This document shows positions 27,035 through 41,600 of a DNA stretch of 64,000 bases, piece by piece. The notes under the pieces are model-generated. The model had not been told where the DNA came from. It did no database searches and saw only the letters and a list, made by a program, of their open reading frames with translations. Each line of letters begins with the position of its first letter. The stretch's first letter is position 1. The DNA comes from Acridotheres tristis (taxonomy: Eukaryota > Chordata > Aves > Passeriformes > Sturnidae): contig CM072889.1 in the NCBI GenBank assembly GCA_037013685.1, forward strand, positions 13,525,976 to 13,589,975, read 5' to 3'. The translations under genes and the position numbers were made by a program.

Positions 27035-27601
27035 TGTGGAGGCCCATGGGCCTGCCATGGCTCTGGCCACACCTCTGCCCTGGAGGAATGTCCCTTAAAT
27101 GGGCTGTGATCAGCTTATCTCAGCCCTCCTAGAAAGATGCTCCTTAGATGGGCACATCCTCCCTTATCATGGTGAGCTATCCCAAGGGTTCCAGTGATCC
27201 CACCATGCCTCAGAACCCATGGTAATCCTTTGGACCCCCTTGGTGCCACTCTTGCTTTCCCCCATAAAAACCCCAGTTTTTCCCCCAGTTCTTTAGGGAG
27301 CTGTTGTCCCTGGCTCCCTTCACAGAGCTGCTGGATAATAAAGGGATCTCTGTGGAATCTCCATATGACACTCCTGTCTCTCTGTCCCTGAGTCGGCCTG
27401 GGATAACCTTGGAAGGAGAGCTGAAATCACTGAGAGCTGATCACTTGTGGCCACAGGCCACAGCTGAGGCTGATCTGGTGGCTAGCAGACCTGCCAGAAC
27501 ACCCCCTTAGGGGACTGTCCCTTGTGGGACCCTCTCTCTGGGAAGGTTTTGGCATTCCAGGTTGGAGCAACAGACCTCCAGAGACCACCCTAACCACTAC
27601 A
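27035..27601 (+). mobile_element. Solo LTR of an endogenous retrovirus in intron 2
   Basis: This 567-bp block has LTR architecture. It starts at TGTGGAGG, has a TATA-like ATAAAA at 27264-27269 and a polyadenylation signal AATAAA at 27337-27342, and ends in AACCACTACA, the terminal motif of many passerine ERV LTRs. No gag, pol or env similarity lies on either side, so it appears to be a solo LTR. I find no target-site duplication, so the 5' limit is uncertain and the end may be eroded. It is antisense to GPC3, the orientation usually tolerated in introns. Confidence 0.7.
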
Positions 27602-27998
27602 TGCCAGTGTTCAGGCCATCCCTCAGCAGCACACCATCATCCTCCTCCTCCTGCTGTCCCTCATTCCTACAGAGGGTAAAGCCCAGCACACAGCTCACCC
27701 AGCAGCCATGCCATCCTCCTGCCAGACACAGGCAGGAATAACCATCCCTCTCCCTAAGCTCCCCCAAAACCAGCTCTGTTTGAGCTGGGACAGCCAGGGC
27801 TCAGCCTCATGTGCTGCTCCTGTGTCTCCATGGCAGTGCTTTGGTGCTTTGGTAGTGTCCAGCCTGATGGTCAAACATCGCCCTCCCTCTGAGCAGCACA
27901 CACAGCTCTTCTGCAAAAACAAAGAAGGTCACCAGCCATCACCCTGCCCTCCACAAGCAGACCACTATCCACTGCTGGGCTCCTGCATTTCCTCAGCC

Positions 27999-28021
27999 AA
28001 AAAAAAAAAAAAAAAAAAAAA
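27999..28021. repeat. Poly(A) tract, 23 A
   Basis: Uninterrupted A run with no recognisable retroposed sequence upstream. Confidence 0.95.
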
Positions 28022-29223
28022 GTCCAAGTTTTCAATGTGTCTTACTGACATTAACAGCAGAGGCTAACTCCTCATGACTGAAGTGTTTGCTGGAAGCAGA
28101 AATGCTGTGCAAGAGATTCAGCACTCTTCTTGTCATTTTTCTCTTTAGACAACACTTTGTTTTATTTTCTTTTTTATGTCTTACCTACACAAGAGGAGGC
28201 TTAGCTGCAGAACCACCTACCAGCTGCTCCCCACAGCCCCACTGAGAGGGGGCAATGCCTTACATCACACGTGAAAATCCTTCTCAGGCCATCATCCAGC
28301 TCTCACTAAGTACATAACCATCCCCACAGGTCTCATAAGAAGGTGGATCAGGGCTGTGCAGCCGGACATTGGAGACCAAGCACTCCCCTGAGCACAAATA
28401 ACAATCTTAAAAGCCTCATCCAGAGGGAAGCTGTGCACCTAAATCAACCAGCACAGATTTCCCCAGTGCAAATGGTAGCTCTGACCCTGTCATGATCTGG
28501 GCTGGCATTCTCAGCTGGAGGACCAGGGATGCTATTTTCTTCCATTTAAAGAACTTTTTTGAATTTATGAGCCAATATTTAAGAACAGTTGATAGCTCAC
28601 TTACATGGCAGACTCAAGCAGATTGAAATAATTTCATAATTAAAAGGCAGTAAAAGCATGTGTGTCATTTCAATGTAATTCCTTACAAATTCAGTAGCAA
28701 TTTGATTTTATTTTTTTAATGAGGTAGATTAGAGTATGCATTGATCTGATTAGTCTTCACATTCTTTCCTCCTTTTAATGTAAACCAATCTCCTTACATG
28801 GATTACTAGGCCTATTTAATTTCCTTTCCCTAGGAAAAGGAACATCATTTTTCACTGTGATCATAATAGGAATTTGACCAATACAAATACACTGCATTAC
28901 TGCAATCTGTTACTCACCAATTTCCTTCCAAAAGAGTGAATTCCAAAGCTGTGAGCTGTAATCCTAGAGGCTGCCTTACTGTTCTCTACTGCTTTTAAAA
29001 TTGCTTCTTTATGGCACTCATAGATTTTTTGACTTGAAGATGACAAATTTGGGAAGAGCTAATCAGCAAAAGAATTCATTTGCAATTTATCTACACTGCT
29101 CTTTGTTTTGCCTTGTCTCAGAAGGTTGGTTTTTTAATCTTTACTTGCTAACCAACATGTTTGTGATTTTTTTTTCTCCCAAGCACACATTCAGATGATT
29201 TTTTTCCAATTAAGTTTTGGGGA

Positions 29224-29236
29224 TTTTTTTTTTTTT
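29224..29236. repeat. Poly(T) tract, 13 T
   Basis: Plain homopolymer in a T-rich stretch (29150-29240). Confidence 0.88.
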
Positions 29237-29491
29237 AATAGTAGCAGATTAAACATGCAGTGCTTCCTACATTTAAATCTGTCATAGAAGATGCATTAAT
29301 TCCTAAATGCAATACTTCATGGAAATGGCTTTACTTTCACACATTAGAGTTTTCACTCATCTCCTGTGCATCCCTGGCTGACACACACAAACCCAGATGT
29401 GCCTCTGTGACCAACCAGCGTGACACAGGACACAATCCAGCACCCACCAAAAATACCTAAACAAGCACAGCAATCACAGATTCCAGTTAAC

Positions 29492-29632
29492 ACTCTCCCT
29501 GGAAGTGTTAAAAAAGCCACGTGGATGTGGCACCAGGGGACAAGGTTTAGTGGTGGGCTTGGCAGTGCTGGGATAATGGCTGGATTCTGTCAACTTCAAG
29601 GTCTTTCCCAACCTAAATGATTCCATGATTCC
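29492..29632 (+). mobile_element. CR1 LINE 3' terminus
   Basis: Sense-strand CR1 end. CTCTCCCTGGAAGTGTTAAA is followed by GGACAAGGTTTAGTGGTGGG, GGTCTTTCCCAACCTAAATG and the terminal short repeat ATTCCATGATTC. It is only about 140 bp, strongly 5' truncated, and antisense to GPC3. Confidence 0.88.
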
Positions 29633-32600
29633 TGTGGCACCTGCACTCTGAGGGGCTGCAAGGAGACACAGCAGCAGGTACTGCATCCCAGGGTACCTGG
29701 ATGGAAGAGGATTTTCCAGGTAATCCCAACCAGACACAGTCCAGCCTGCATCCCCTTCACAGCTGCAGGATAAAATCCTAAACTCAAACATTCAGGTACT
29801 GCAGCCACAGAAACGAACACAGAAGATCCCACATCCCTCAGCATCTCTCCACCATCCATGCCAGATGTATCTGCTTTACTTTCTAGCGAGCAGTAATACC
29901 ACAAATCTGCCACAAGCATTTCTTTGATACCAAAAGCAGTGTGGAGAGCTCTGCCTCTTCTGGGCTGAAGGAATAAAGCCAATTTCAAACTACTCAATCT
30001 CACATAAGTAGGAAAATTTTGACCAAGGTGCTGCTATGATTTTTTGAACATTTTAAGGATAAAGCCTCATGCTTGAAAACTGGATTGTCAGTGCCTCCAG
30101 AGTGTCCCAAAGTTACACTGATAATCCAAGAGGCACTGCCAGCCATACACACTTGTGAGGAAAACTGTCATCTGTCCTCACTGTCTGAGCAGTGTTTTTC
30201 ACAGATTAATATACTTTCACAGTAGAATGAAAGATTATAAATTGCTAAAATTGATTTCACATCAGTGGTGAAGTCAGAGTGAGTAACACACCTGAGGTGA
30301 CCCAGTCTGCTCAGGGGAACGTGAAACCACAGTGTATTGACAGTTTAATTGGCTCAGCAAGAGTTCATTTCCCTCAGATGAAATGCACCATTGGCCATTT
30401 TATCACTATATCTTATTGCTGCTTTAAAAGTGAAGCAGATGACAATCTAGCAAAATGTTTTCGTTACAGAGACAGCCCCTGTCTTTACTGCTGAGTGCTG
30501 CCTTCCTTTCCCCTTTCCTCCCCAGCAAATGCAAACCAGCTCTTGTTTGCATTTTAAGCACTTTGCAGGATGAGAATGCCTCTATATATCCTTTCAGGAC
30601 AAGTGATGGAAGATGCTGCTGTGCCCATTTCTGTTACTGGCACTACAAAGGATAAAACACAAATATTCAACAGCACCAAACAGTTCTATAAATATCACAT
30701 TCAAGGGTAACATGACATTTATATCACCTTACTGCAAGCTAAAGAGATGTCATTGGACTGCTTTATAGCGTTGGGAGGCATTTAAAGAACGTTAGTACTT
30801 GAACTATCAAAAGATGATAACTTGGAGCTCGAAAGGTAATTACAGAAAACAGCCCACTTGTGGAGGCAGGAGACACGAGGAACAGGGAGCCCTCTCTCCC
30901 TGGCTGTCTCACAGCTCACTCTGACAGGGAATGCAGGCAGAGCATCGTGCTCAGAGCAGATGGGACAGAGGCAGCAGCACCACACAGATGTGCAGGAGCT
31001 GCAGGGAATGCCACAGGTACCCCAGCAAGGCTGTGATCCTCCTGCACACCCCCAGCCCAGACACCTCCCCGTCCAAAAGGTCTATCCAAATTCCCTATGG
31101 AGCTGCAGCATCAATTCCAGGAACTGCACATAGCCAATTGCTCCCTCACCCCTCAGAAGCAGGAAAGCACCGTCCCCTTCCAGAGCAGAGAAGCAGCATC
31201 AGAGCTGCAGGGACAGCAGCCTGGCAGCAGAAAAGCAGCCAGGAGCTCCTCCACACACTGGGAAATGGGGACCCCTAAGCCCAGATACCAAGTGCTGCGC
31301 TTAAAAACTGCTGAAGCAGCACACAGGCAGTTAAAAAAGCCCCTTATTAACCTCCAAGCCTCATTTCACTGATGAGGGGAAGGACATCAGCAGTGTTTAA
31401 TTGCAGGGCAGAAACAGAGGCAGGATGCAGGGAAGGATCTCAACCACACACAGCTCCCCACTGCAGCACCCCTAAAGCCATGAAGGCCCCAAAAGCAAGG
31501 ACTGGGGGCCCAGGGATATCTCCTAACACACACTTTACTCCTCTGTGGACATGCCAGAGGGTTTCTGCAAAGGGCATAGAACAGAATCTTCCTGCAGCAG
31601 TCAACAGATGCATGGAAATGCAGGTGGGAGCATGAGAGGCCATGGGTGTGGGGATTTAGGGATGCACTGCAGAGCTCAAGGGGATGCAGGGAAACAGCAG
31701 CAAAAGCCAGCGAGGTCCCTCCTGCAAGGAGACACTCCAGAGACACATTCCAAGCTCTCCAACTATGAGCAAGGCTGTCCAAGATGCACCAGGATTTTGG
31801 TAAATGGGACTGAGAGGCTCCCCTGAGGGAAAACCCATCCAGCACCCCCAGAGCTGCATGTCAGTGCAGTGCTGGCAGAGAAACTTCAGGCAATGAGAGG
31901 AAGAAACAAAAGCAAAACCAAACATCTTTCAAAATATCCCTTCCCGGTAGCATGCACTGTCATGCAATTCTTCCAAAGCCATGGTTTATGTGGCTCAGGA
32001 GGGCAGTTTCATGCCCTAACTCCTGCATGATGGATTTTACAATTTGTTAAAGAAACTCATCAATCCTCAGCAGTCATTTTTAATGCCCAGAGCCTCCACA
32101 AACTCCTGCATTTTGCTGATCCCCCAATTTCAAATCATTTGAAATTGCTGCTACTATTACAGCTCTGCTCCTAAAGCTAAGCATTATGGCACACTCCAGA
32201 CTTCCAGCTTCGTGTGCTGGTGTAATAAACAGATTAACTGTGATTTATGAACAATAAGTTCTGGTTATTTGAAAGGAAACATTACCTCCCTAGACCAATT
32301 CTGACAACCAGAGATCTCTCATTATGCAGACATTATTTCCACCTACCCGTAATCATTGGTTTAGAACATCATTTTCGACCTGGTAAATGGATCAGCATAG
32401 TTTTCCACTACAAACTTTGTGCATTCCAAGCATCTGGCAGGAAGCCCCACCAAAGGCAGAACATCAGCCTGAACTGACCCAGAGAGACAAATCCTGTTTC
32501 AAATTCAAGTTATTAAAAAAAGAAAATATTAGAACAGCAACAAATTAAAAAGCTTTTGCAGAGAAGGGCCACAGTGGAGATAGGTGCACCACAGAAGGAT

Positions 32601-35600
32601 GCAGCAAGACTCCAGTTAGCAGAGGACTAATTAGGAAGAGGAATGATGTTACAGAGATCTGTTTCTTGACCTTATTTACTTGTAAAGTCTAATAAGAGTT
32701 TTAATATTCTCTTCCAATAAATGGATTCATTCTTTGAGTCCACTCTAAAATGTCAGCTTAATATTTCACAAGCCCACAAGCAGGAGTTGACATTTTCACA
32801 TGCACTTTTCACCTGAAGCTACTAAACTGACCACCCCACTCAGGACACCTTCAAGTCCTGCTAAGCATCATTTTATACATTTATTCAGTTAATCATAATC
32901 ACTTTCCTCCTGTTTAGAAAAGCTGTGCACCCCTGCACACTGGTTAGGCAGCCAAGGCCATCCCCACAGCACAGCTGGAAGCCCTTGGTCACATCTCCCC
33001 TCTGCAGGGCTGCTGCAACTCCGAGACCTCCTGAGTCCCAGCACCTCTCACCTCCACACTCAGGAATAGTTATTAACTTCCCAAGCTGGAGACTCCTCCC
33101 ACTGGCCCCACATCACCTCCTCCCTCCCCACACACACTCAAATAATCTGCAGAACAACGCAGTGCTAAAGTCCACCCAAGGATCCTCCTACTGCCTACAC
33201 CTGGAAGACCTTCCTGAATTATCAAAACTTAATTGGCTTAAAGACACTGGAGTAATAAACTATTGTAAATGGTAAGAGACAAGCTCTGCTGGGCAGTGCT
33301 GGTGTCAATGGACCCATCTTGGTGATTAACATGCAAAAGCTCCCACCACACAGCCCATCTCTTCTCACCTAATTGCTAAATGTATCTTGGATTTACCTGT
33401 GCAAGGCATAATTAGTAAAGATAAAATTCTTTATACACTTAAACCTCTTTAATAGAATAAAAGAAATCTCAGCTCCCTCACCTTGACTCTAAAGTAGTAA
33501 CAGAGGCTCGTGAAAAATGAAAAGCCTTGAAGGATTTGGAGTAAGAAACTTGGAGAGACAATCACTAATCTTTTATCTTCCAGACTTCAAGCAGAATCAA
33601 GTTCTTCAAAGAAAACCCAATAAAGCCCAGACATTTTCATCATAACAAAATAAATAATTCAGTCATACTTTAGAGGACTCCAACATTAGGATTGGCTATT
33701 TGATATATTTGTGGCTTAGGTGCCTCTAAACTGATTAAAGATAACCTGATAGAAGCTTGCACTGTCAGAACTGCCTTCATTCCTGACAGATATGAATGGA
33801 TAGTGTAAATAACTATAAATAACCAAAATGGCTGCATTTATGCCTAATGGAGGATTTACAGCCTTCAGAGCTGCCTGGTAGGACTAAGAGTTACAGCTCT
33901 GCCTTTATCCTACCACAGCACTCAAGGGGAGATGAATTGACATCCTGCCCACAGCATCTGCTCTTCCAGAGCCACCAAGGGCTCTATCCAGAGGAGACAG
34001 GGAACAGGATTCTCCCATGAATAAGAAAATAAATATGTACAGGCAGGTTTGTTGGTGTTGATTATGGTTTTCCTAGAAAACACTGTGAAACACACATCCC
34101 AAAAGCCCCTCAAATCTCTGTAGCCCCTGCAGGTTTCCCCCAATCCAGCTTTTGTTATTTCCCAGCTGCCATCTGCAGAAGAGAAGATGCCATTGCCTTT
34201 GAGGGAACAGACCAGGTTCTGCATTTACCTCTCCAGATCTTCACCAAGGCAGCCTCAGCTGCAGCATCCCAGAACATTTTCCAGTTTGGGTTACTGCATT
34301 CCTAACCTTCCCACCATCCATTCCCAAATTTGTGGAATTTTCTATTTCCTCTCTGGGAAGTGTGTGGAAGCAATTCTGCACCCACAAAAACATTGGGGCA
34401 GCTCAATTCAAAGTCAGAAAAAGCCACATTTTGTATCTCACGATTTACAGCACTGCTGGGGGACAGCAGAGCAGAGCCACTGACACACTCCAACTGCTCT
34501 GTGCTTGCACCACGTGGAAAAGTCCCTCCAGGATGGGACTGGCATCCAAAGAAGAGGCTGCAGAGAGGCAGCACGAGACCCTGCTGTTCACTTATTTGAG
34601 CAATCACTTAAAATACTGAAAGCTGCTCTCCCCAGGAGCTCACTGTGCAGAAGCAGCTCCTCAGTCACCTCTCCTGTCCCTGCTCTTCTCATTTGATGGA
34701 GGGGGAGATTACCAGGAAATCTGGCACAAAGGATGGGTGTCGATGCTCTTCCTCTCTCCGAGGTCCTTCTGTGCTTAATTGTGTCACCATCTCTCCACTT
34801 TTTAAAGTCCCTTTTCCCCTCAACAGAGAGCTGGTAGCAATGTACCACAAAAGCTGCGAGTGAGCAGTTGCTAAAGCTTTCATTTTCTAGAGAAAATTAT
34901 CCATAGAGCAATGTGGCCAATATGCAGGGCAAGAAATTAAGTGACCATTCAAAAGCAAATTCCCAAGCTTGGGAAGCAGGAGGAATCAGGCTGATAAACA
35001 CACAAGCCAACCCCAGGGAACAGAGTTCTTTAGTGAGGGGAAGGGGAGATAGAGAAGAACCACACTGGTATTTTCCTGCTCAAGTTTACCTTTCACAAAG
35101 TTGAGCTATTCAGGTTTAATATTTAGGAAATCAGCAGAATTCATTGAGGGAAGTTTTTGTTGTCATTGCTTCAATAGGAAAATACTAGATGGTGGCAGGG
35201 CCAGAAATTCCCCCACTGAAAAATAACAAAGATCTAATATCAGAAGAAAAGGAGAGGAGAAAGCAAATCATAGCCAAGCTTCTCACAAGTCTCTCCAGCA
35301 GGTGAGTTGCCCTAACTACTGGTTAGCTTGGAGAGAACATTTAGCAATACTAAATGTCACATGACAAAAAAATACATGAGCAGTTCTGAGGTGATGGGGC
35401 TCATCCCAGCCTCAGAGCTGAGAACCCCAGCCAGGAGGTGCCCACACAGGCAGGTACCAGCATGGATACACCAGGGGAAAGCAAAAAAACTGCCTACAAA
35501 AAAAATCCTGGAGTGAGATTTAACTGCAGTCGAGGCAGCCACAATCCATTTTAACACTGTCAAACGCAGCAAGTTTCCAAAAGATTAAATCACTACTTAA

Positions 35601-36161
35601 ATCATCTTCATAATTTTAAAAAATGCCTGCAAGATAAGACCAGGAGCTAATTGTAGCATTTAAATTTAGTGAAGGTTTTTTTGGTTGGGATTTTTCCTTC
35701 TTAACTGCAATAAAGAAAAAGCCCAAGGGTCTAAAACTAATAATCTAATAAACTTTGCTAAGTGAACATTGTAACAGATAGGCCTGGATGAGATTTCTTG
35801 TAAATGCCAGACAATTTCCCTTGATCTTTATCAGCAGAGATGCTGCTCTAGCTTCAGCAGGAAGAAATTAAATTTGGTGCAAAATAATAACATCTGGGTG
35901 AGATTCTTCTTGTCAGACTAGCAGTCCCTTTAGATGCCAGGGTAAAAATATTAAAATGAACTCTGAAGGATTTCACATTTGTGTTTTTAGTACGAGTGGC
36001 TGAGCTGTGTTTCCATACCAACACATTTCCCCTGTCGGGAGAGAGGTGCAATTATGCATCCTCTGCACTGGGTCCCCAGACTGGGGGTCTGACCCGAATC
36101 AAGACATGTTGGGAGCTCTCCTCCTGCCAGAGCCCATTTCAGAGCTGGCACTGCTTCCAGC

Positions 36162-36182
36162 AATCCCATCCCATCCCATCCC
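36162..36182. repeat. (ATCCC)4 pentanucleotide microsatellite
   Basis: Four ATCCC units in tandem. Confidence 0.85.
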
Positions 36183-38013
36183 TGCACTCCCAGCTCCCAA
36201 TGGGGGCATCTGTCCCCAGGACCTGCAGGAGATGCTCAGGCGACACTGGGGCTCCAATTGTGGTCACAGGTTCCTCTTCCCTGACCACTCCAGCATCTCC
36301 CAGAATCTGAGTGCCCTGCAGAGCCCTGCCAGGGGCATCCTGCACAATTCCTATAGCTGGAACAGCCTCTGGCACTGCAGCCTTCAAAACACTCTTAAGC
36401 AAGCAGCAATCAAAAGATCAACCTATTTTAAAAATTGGTCTTCTACAAACTTTTAGACTAATTTTAAAGATAGCAAAAGTAAATAGTGTTCAAAGCCTAA
36501 TGAATCATCTTTCAAAGTCCACAACGCTTTATACAAGATAATTAAAGCGAGCTCCTCAATGGTTCCAGCTACAAATTCCACTTCTGCAATAGCACTGCAA
36601 ACGATTTTTAGTCACTTTAGAGCTTTTTTATAAGCAGAAGTGGTTAGAAACTTCAATTAAATTCTTTTCTTCCCCACCACCAAGAATGGCAATCCCACAT
36701 ACCAGGGCTTCTCAGAATAACTTTAGCTTCAAAACCCCAGCACAGGTCTCTGGGCTGGGGGGAAATAACAGTTTTTAAAAGGTGGGGGGGAAGGGGGAAA
36801 TGATAAAATCAAAGCACAGGATTCAGTTCTCTCCAGAAGTGGCAGAAAGTTCAGAGCCAGAGCACCCCAGTGCTGTGCACAACCTGCAGCTCCACAGGGT
36901 GTCATTCCCACACTGCAAAATCTAATGTTGCAGTTTCTGTCAAATGGGAAGGAGGGAGGCAGACACTCTGTATTTCACCCAGGTTATTCACCATTTCTGA
37001 AGCTGGTCCACATTTCCAATGCCTAGGAAACCAATCTTTCATTAGTTTTACTCCATTCTGGTTATTAGAATTGGAACTTAATGGTAACTGCATTAAGAAT
37101 TACTGAGGGGAAAAAATGTGCTGTTATCTCCTCAGCAATTCATTTGATCTTACATTGAGAAAAACAACATATTAGACTTCATCAGTCAGTTGTGGCCCAG
37201 AACAGCTCTGCCCTGATCTCACAGGCTTCAGCAGGTCTTGGGTCTTGCTATTAGTGAGGCATAAACAAAAATAAATCGATTATTCTGCAAAAATATCATA
37301 ATGAAGGAAAAAACGCTTGGTTGCCCATGACTTCTTTTTTAAATACAGGCAAAAACACCATTAATACAGAATGATGGAACCTCAATAAGACAGCACTCAA
37401 CAAATAAGCAATCATTTCACTGCACATTAACCATAAGGCCCTAAAAAAATGATTGCAGATTTAAGTGGCACAAGCTAGTGTGTAACCACACTAAAAAATA
37501 TTCAAAGTTCCATTTTGCAAATAAAAAACAAGCAAACAAACAAAACCATCATTTTATCATTAGAAAGAGAGCTGCCCCAGACAGCAGGGCATCAGGTCAC
37601 CAAGCACTCAAATACCCCAAGGGGCACCAGGGGCCACATTTGGGAACCAGCAGCTCTGCCACCTTTCCCACAGAATAACCCATTTTGTCGTGCAGTGGAT
37701 GACAATAACAATACACACAGCTGGGGCAGATCTTACCAAGCATTCATTACACTGAGGTGACAACCAGATCACCTCACTGCAACTCATATTTTGGGACTGA
37801 CAGAGTCAGACAACACAATGCTTGCACAAATATTTTAATTCTTGGAGAGATGGTTTGTTGCTTTTTTTTGTTTTAACTTGCACCTCAAGAAGTTTAACCT
37901 TTAAATTCCCATTCATTCTTATAGCTGCAGGAATATTTAGGACAAGCCCTGCAGCACAACCATACAGCAAACCAGGTACACTACTAATCACAAACATACA
38001 TATACAATATCTA

Positions 38014-38658
<645 letters not shown>

Positions 38659-41600
38659 TTACAGTGAACAGAGTAACGTGTGTGGTACATCAAGGAGGAT
38701 ATGCTTGTAATTTGCATAAAGACTTAAAAGTCATTTGGAACGTAGCAGTGCTATCTGCCTGCAATCTCTAGCCTTTTGTATCCCCAGCAACAACAGTCAT
38801 AGCAGAAGGACACAACTGTGATCTACTTGGCTTTTTAGCTGACTTTTAAATTGCACAATCAACGTGCCCATCCTTCCTCCATTGCAAGAGGCAAAGCACA
38901 AGGCCCATCTTCACCCATGGGTGTCCTGCTGCAGAGGGACAGGGCAGATCCCCAGGGATGCTCTGAGCCCTGCAAAAGGCAAGAGCCTCTTCAGCAGCAC
39001 CTTGGCTCATTCACCAGGACGGGACAAAAGCCAGGGGACACCACTTGCTCTGGCATCTCCAGCACTGCTCAGTGATGCTAAACTTCTTTTTTTTACATTC
39101 CCGGAACATTTATTCATGGAGAAAGTAGACAACTTTAAGAAGAGTGTTGTTGGCTAAAAATAAATAAAATCTGGGGAAGAAAATAAAAATCTTTCTCGGC
39201 TTAGACAAGAGAAGATGAAACAGAAAAGCTGGAAGTAGCAGCAAAAAAAGTCTCATCTTCCATCAACTTTAAAGAGCAAACTGAGGCCCCAAACACACCA
39301 GCAGAGCAATAAGCTCGTATCAAAGCAAATAGCTCTCCTCATGCAAAACACATTTAATCTGATGCTGCTCTTAAAAACTCAAACAGCAAAAAAAGCTCCA
39401 TTAAAAATGGCTATCTATGGTCAAAAACAGCCAGCACCCCACATTTCATTGTCTGCATCATGCCAAAGCAAAAGCAATTCCCTGCTAGGCTCAGCTCTGC
39501 CAAGAACCAGGATTAGGGAGCAGTTCCCAGGCCAGTGACCAACATCCCTGACAGAGTAAAAGGCTCCTCACACCTCTCAGCCCTCACTCTGCTTTCCTGC
39601 TTGTTATAGAGGGTTTTTCCCTCAATAAAAGCTACTTTGGTGATTTACATCTTTGCTCTGGAAGGATTATGCATCCTTTCAGGTTCCTGTCTTCTCTCCT
39701 TCACAAGAGTCTTCTACCACATCCACTCTCTCCCTAATTACTACAAAGTGTCAAAAGTCACTTTTGCAAGTGTAGTCTAGAAGAACAGGATTAATATTAA
39801 TGTCAGTTCAATCGTGTGCCTCTTGAAGAAGAGTCATGCACAGTGCCAAGGGAAAACCAGCTGTCAGGGCTCAGGAGCAGCAACAGCAGAAATCCTCCTC
39901 CCTCCAGCCCTATCCCTTCCCCTGGCACAGCATGGGAAAAGGAACATGAAACACTTCATCTACAACACACACTGCATGTGGGGAAAGGAGATTTAACCAG
40001 TGCAAGCCCTGCTGTTGCTGCAAAAAAAACCTCATGGAAAGGGGAGAGAGAGGTCCACATCCCCATCCTGGCTCCCTGCTGCCTCAGTTTCCCCTTCTGC
40101 AAAGTAGGATGCCCAACATAAATCCCTTCCCCGAGCCCTCTGACACAGAGCCAGCACCACCAATGTCTAAAGCTCAACCTCAGTGATTCCTGAACTCACC
40201 CACTCCAGAGGAGCACAGCGACAGGTATTTCATGCATAGAAAAAATAAAAGGGACCATAAAACCACGTAACAGCAAGATACTGTGTTAATGAGAGAAACA
40301 GTCATATAACAGCAAGTTAAAGAGGTTTTTGAAAGTCAAACCCAACTCAATTTGCACCACAAAAAGGCTTAGCATGGTCTCTTTAACACGACAATATGTC
40401 CATAAATTTCTTTTTAATACAAAGCTTATTTCCTCCTACATTTATTATATTACGACACATTTCAAATTATAAAATAAAAATCCTTCCATGATTAATGGAA
40501 ATACCAATATAGAAAATCTGAGAGTTGGCAATTAAGAGGTCTCTGCAAGTTAAAGCCAAGGAGAGGAAGCAGCAAGGTCATCTACTCACATCCCATCCTT
40601 CTTGTTAGCAATTAAGCCAACTTCTCCCCTTAAATGGATCTTTATTTTTGTGCAGTAAAAAGACAGACACATGCTGTATCAGAGCAATCACGGAGGAGGA
40701 GGAAAAAGCCTGGGAATTAACTCAGCTTAAAATGTTTTACAGAGACAGCCAAAGACCACGGTAAGAAACATCACAGTAAACACAACAGGACAGCACAGGC
40801 AGGGCAGGCTCTTGGAAGGTACCAGGGACAAGTTCTTGGCACAGTGCTGCCTCAGAGGGATGGGGAATGGGGGCCTGGCTCCCATCTGCCAGCTCTTTTC
40901 TGGGTATGGCTTTCCCAGATGGCGAGCTGGCTCAAACATTCCATCTCCAAGTCGCCCAGGAGGTTTCAGTGCCAGTCCCCCAGGAGCCACTAACCCACCG
41001 TGCTGGCCCCAGCCCCAGCAGACACAGAAGAAACAGAGACAAAACTTTTGACCTGCGAGTGTCTTTGGGGTTTGTTCGTGCCGGTGCTGGAAGGAGGCCG
41101 CTCTGCAGCACCGCAAGGGCCGGGGGCTGAGGGATGCAGAGACACGAACGCCCGGCAGCACTCGGCAAGCCCACGGACCAGACACCGGCAATAAATGAAT
41201 TAGGGTGCCACACGTTTCTGGCTCCAAAAAAAGGCACGGGAAAAGGTCCTGTGAGTCATCAAATCCCACCTCTGCCTCCCAATCCACCTCCTCTCAGCAT
41301 TTTATCTAACACAAACACCTCCAGCGATACTCGGGCTCGTGAGATAGCAAAGCCCATTCCGCTGCTTAATGGCCCTTTACTGTTAAGACTGTTTTTATCT
41401 CTCAACCTACACAACCCCTTTTTCTTAAAGTTTCAAGTCATTACACCTTGTAATGCCAGTCTCAGCCCTTGCAAACAACCTTCTCCTTTTGCTATAAATC
41501 ACTACAAACTCATTTTCAGAAAGAAAGCGTCCCTCAAATTACTGCAGCCGTTTCATTAAATTGCATTTGGATGCTCACATACCAATCTTGGCAGGATTAG

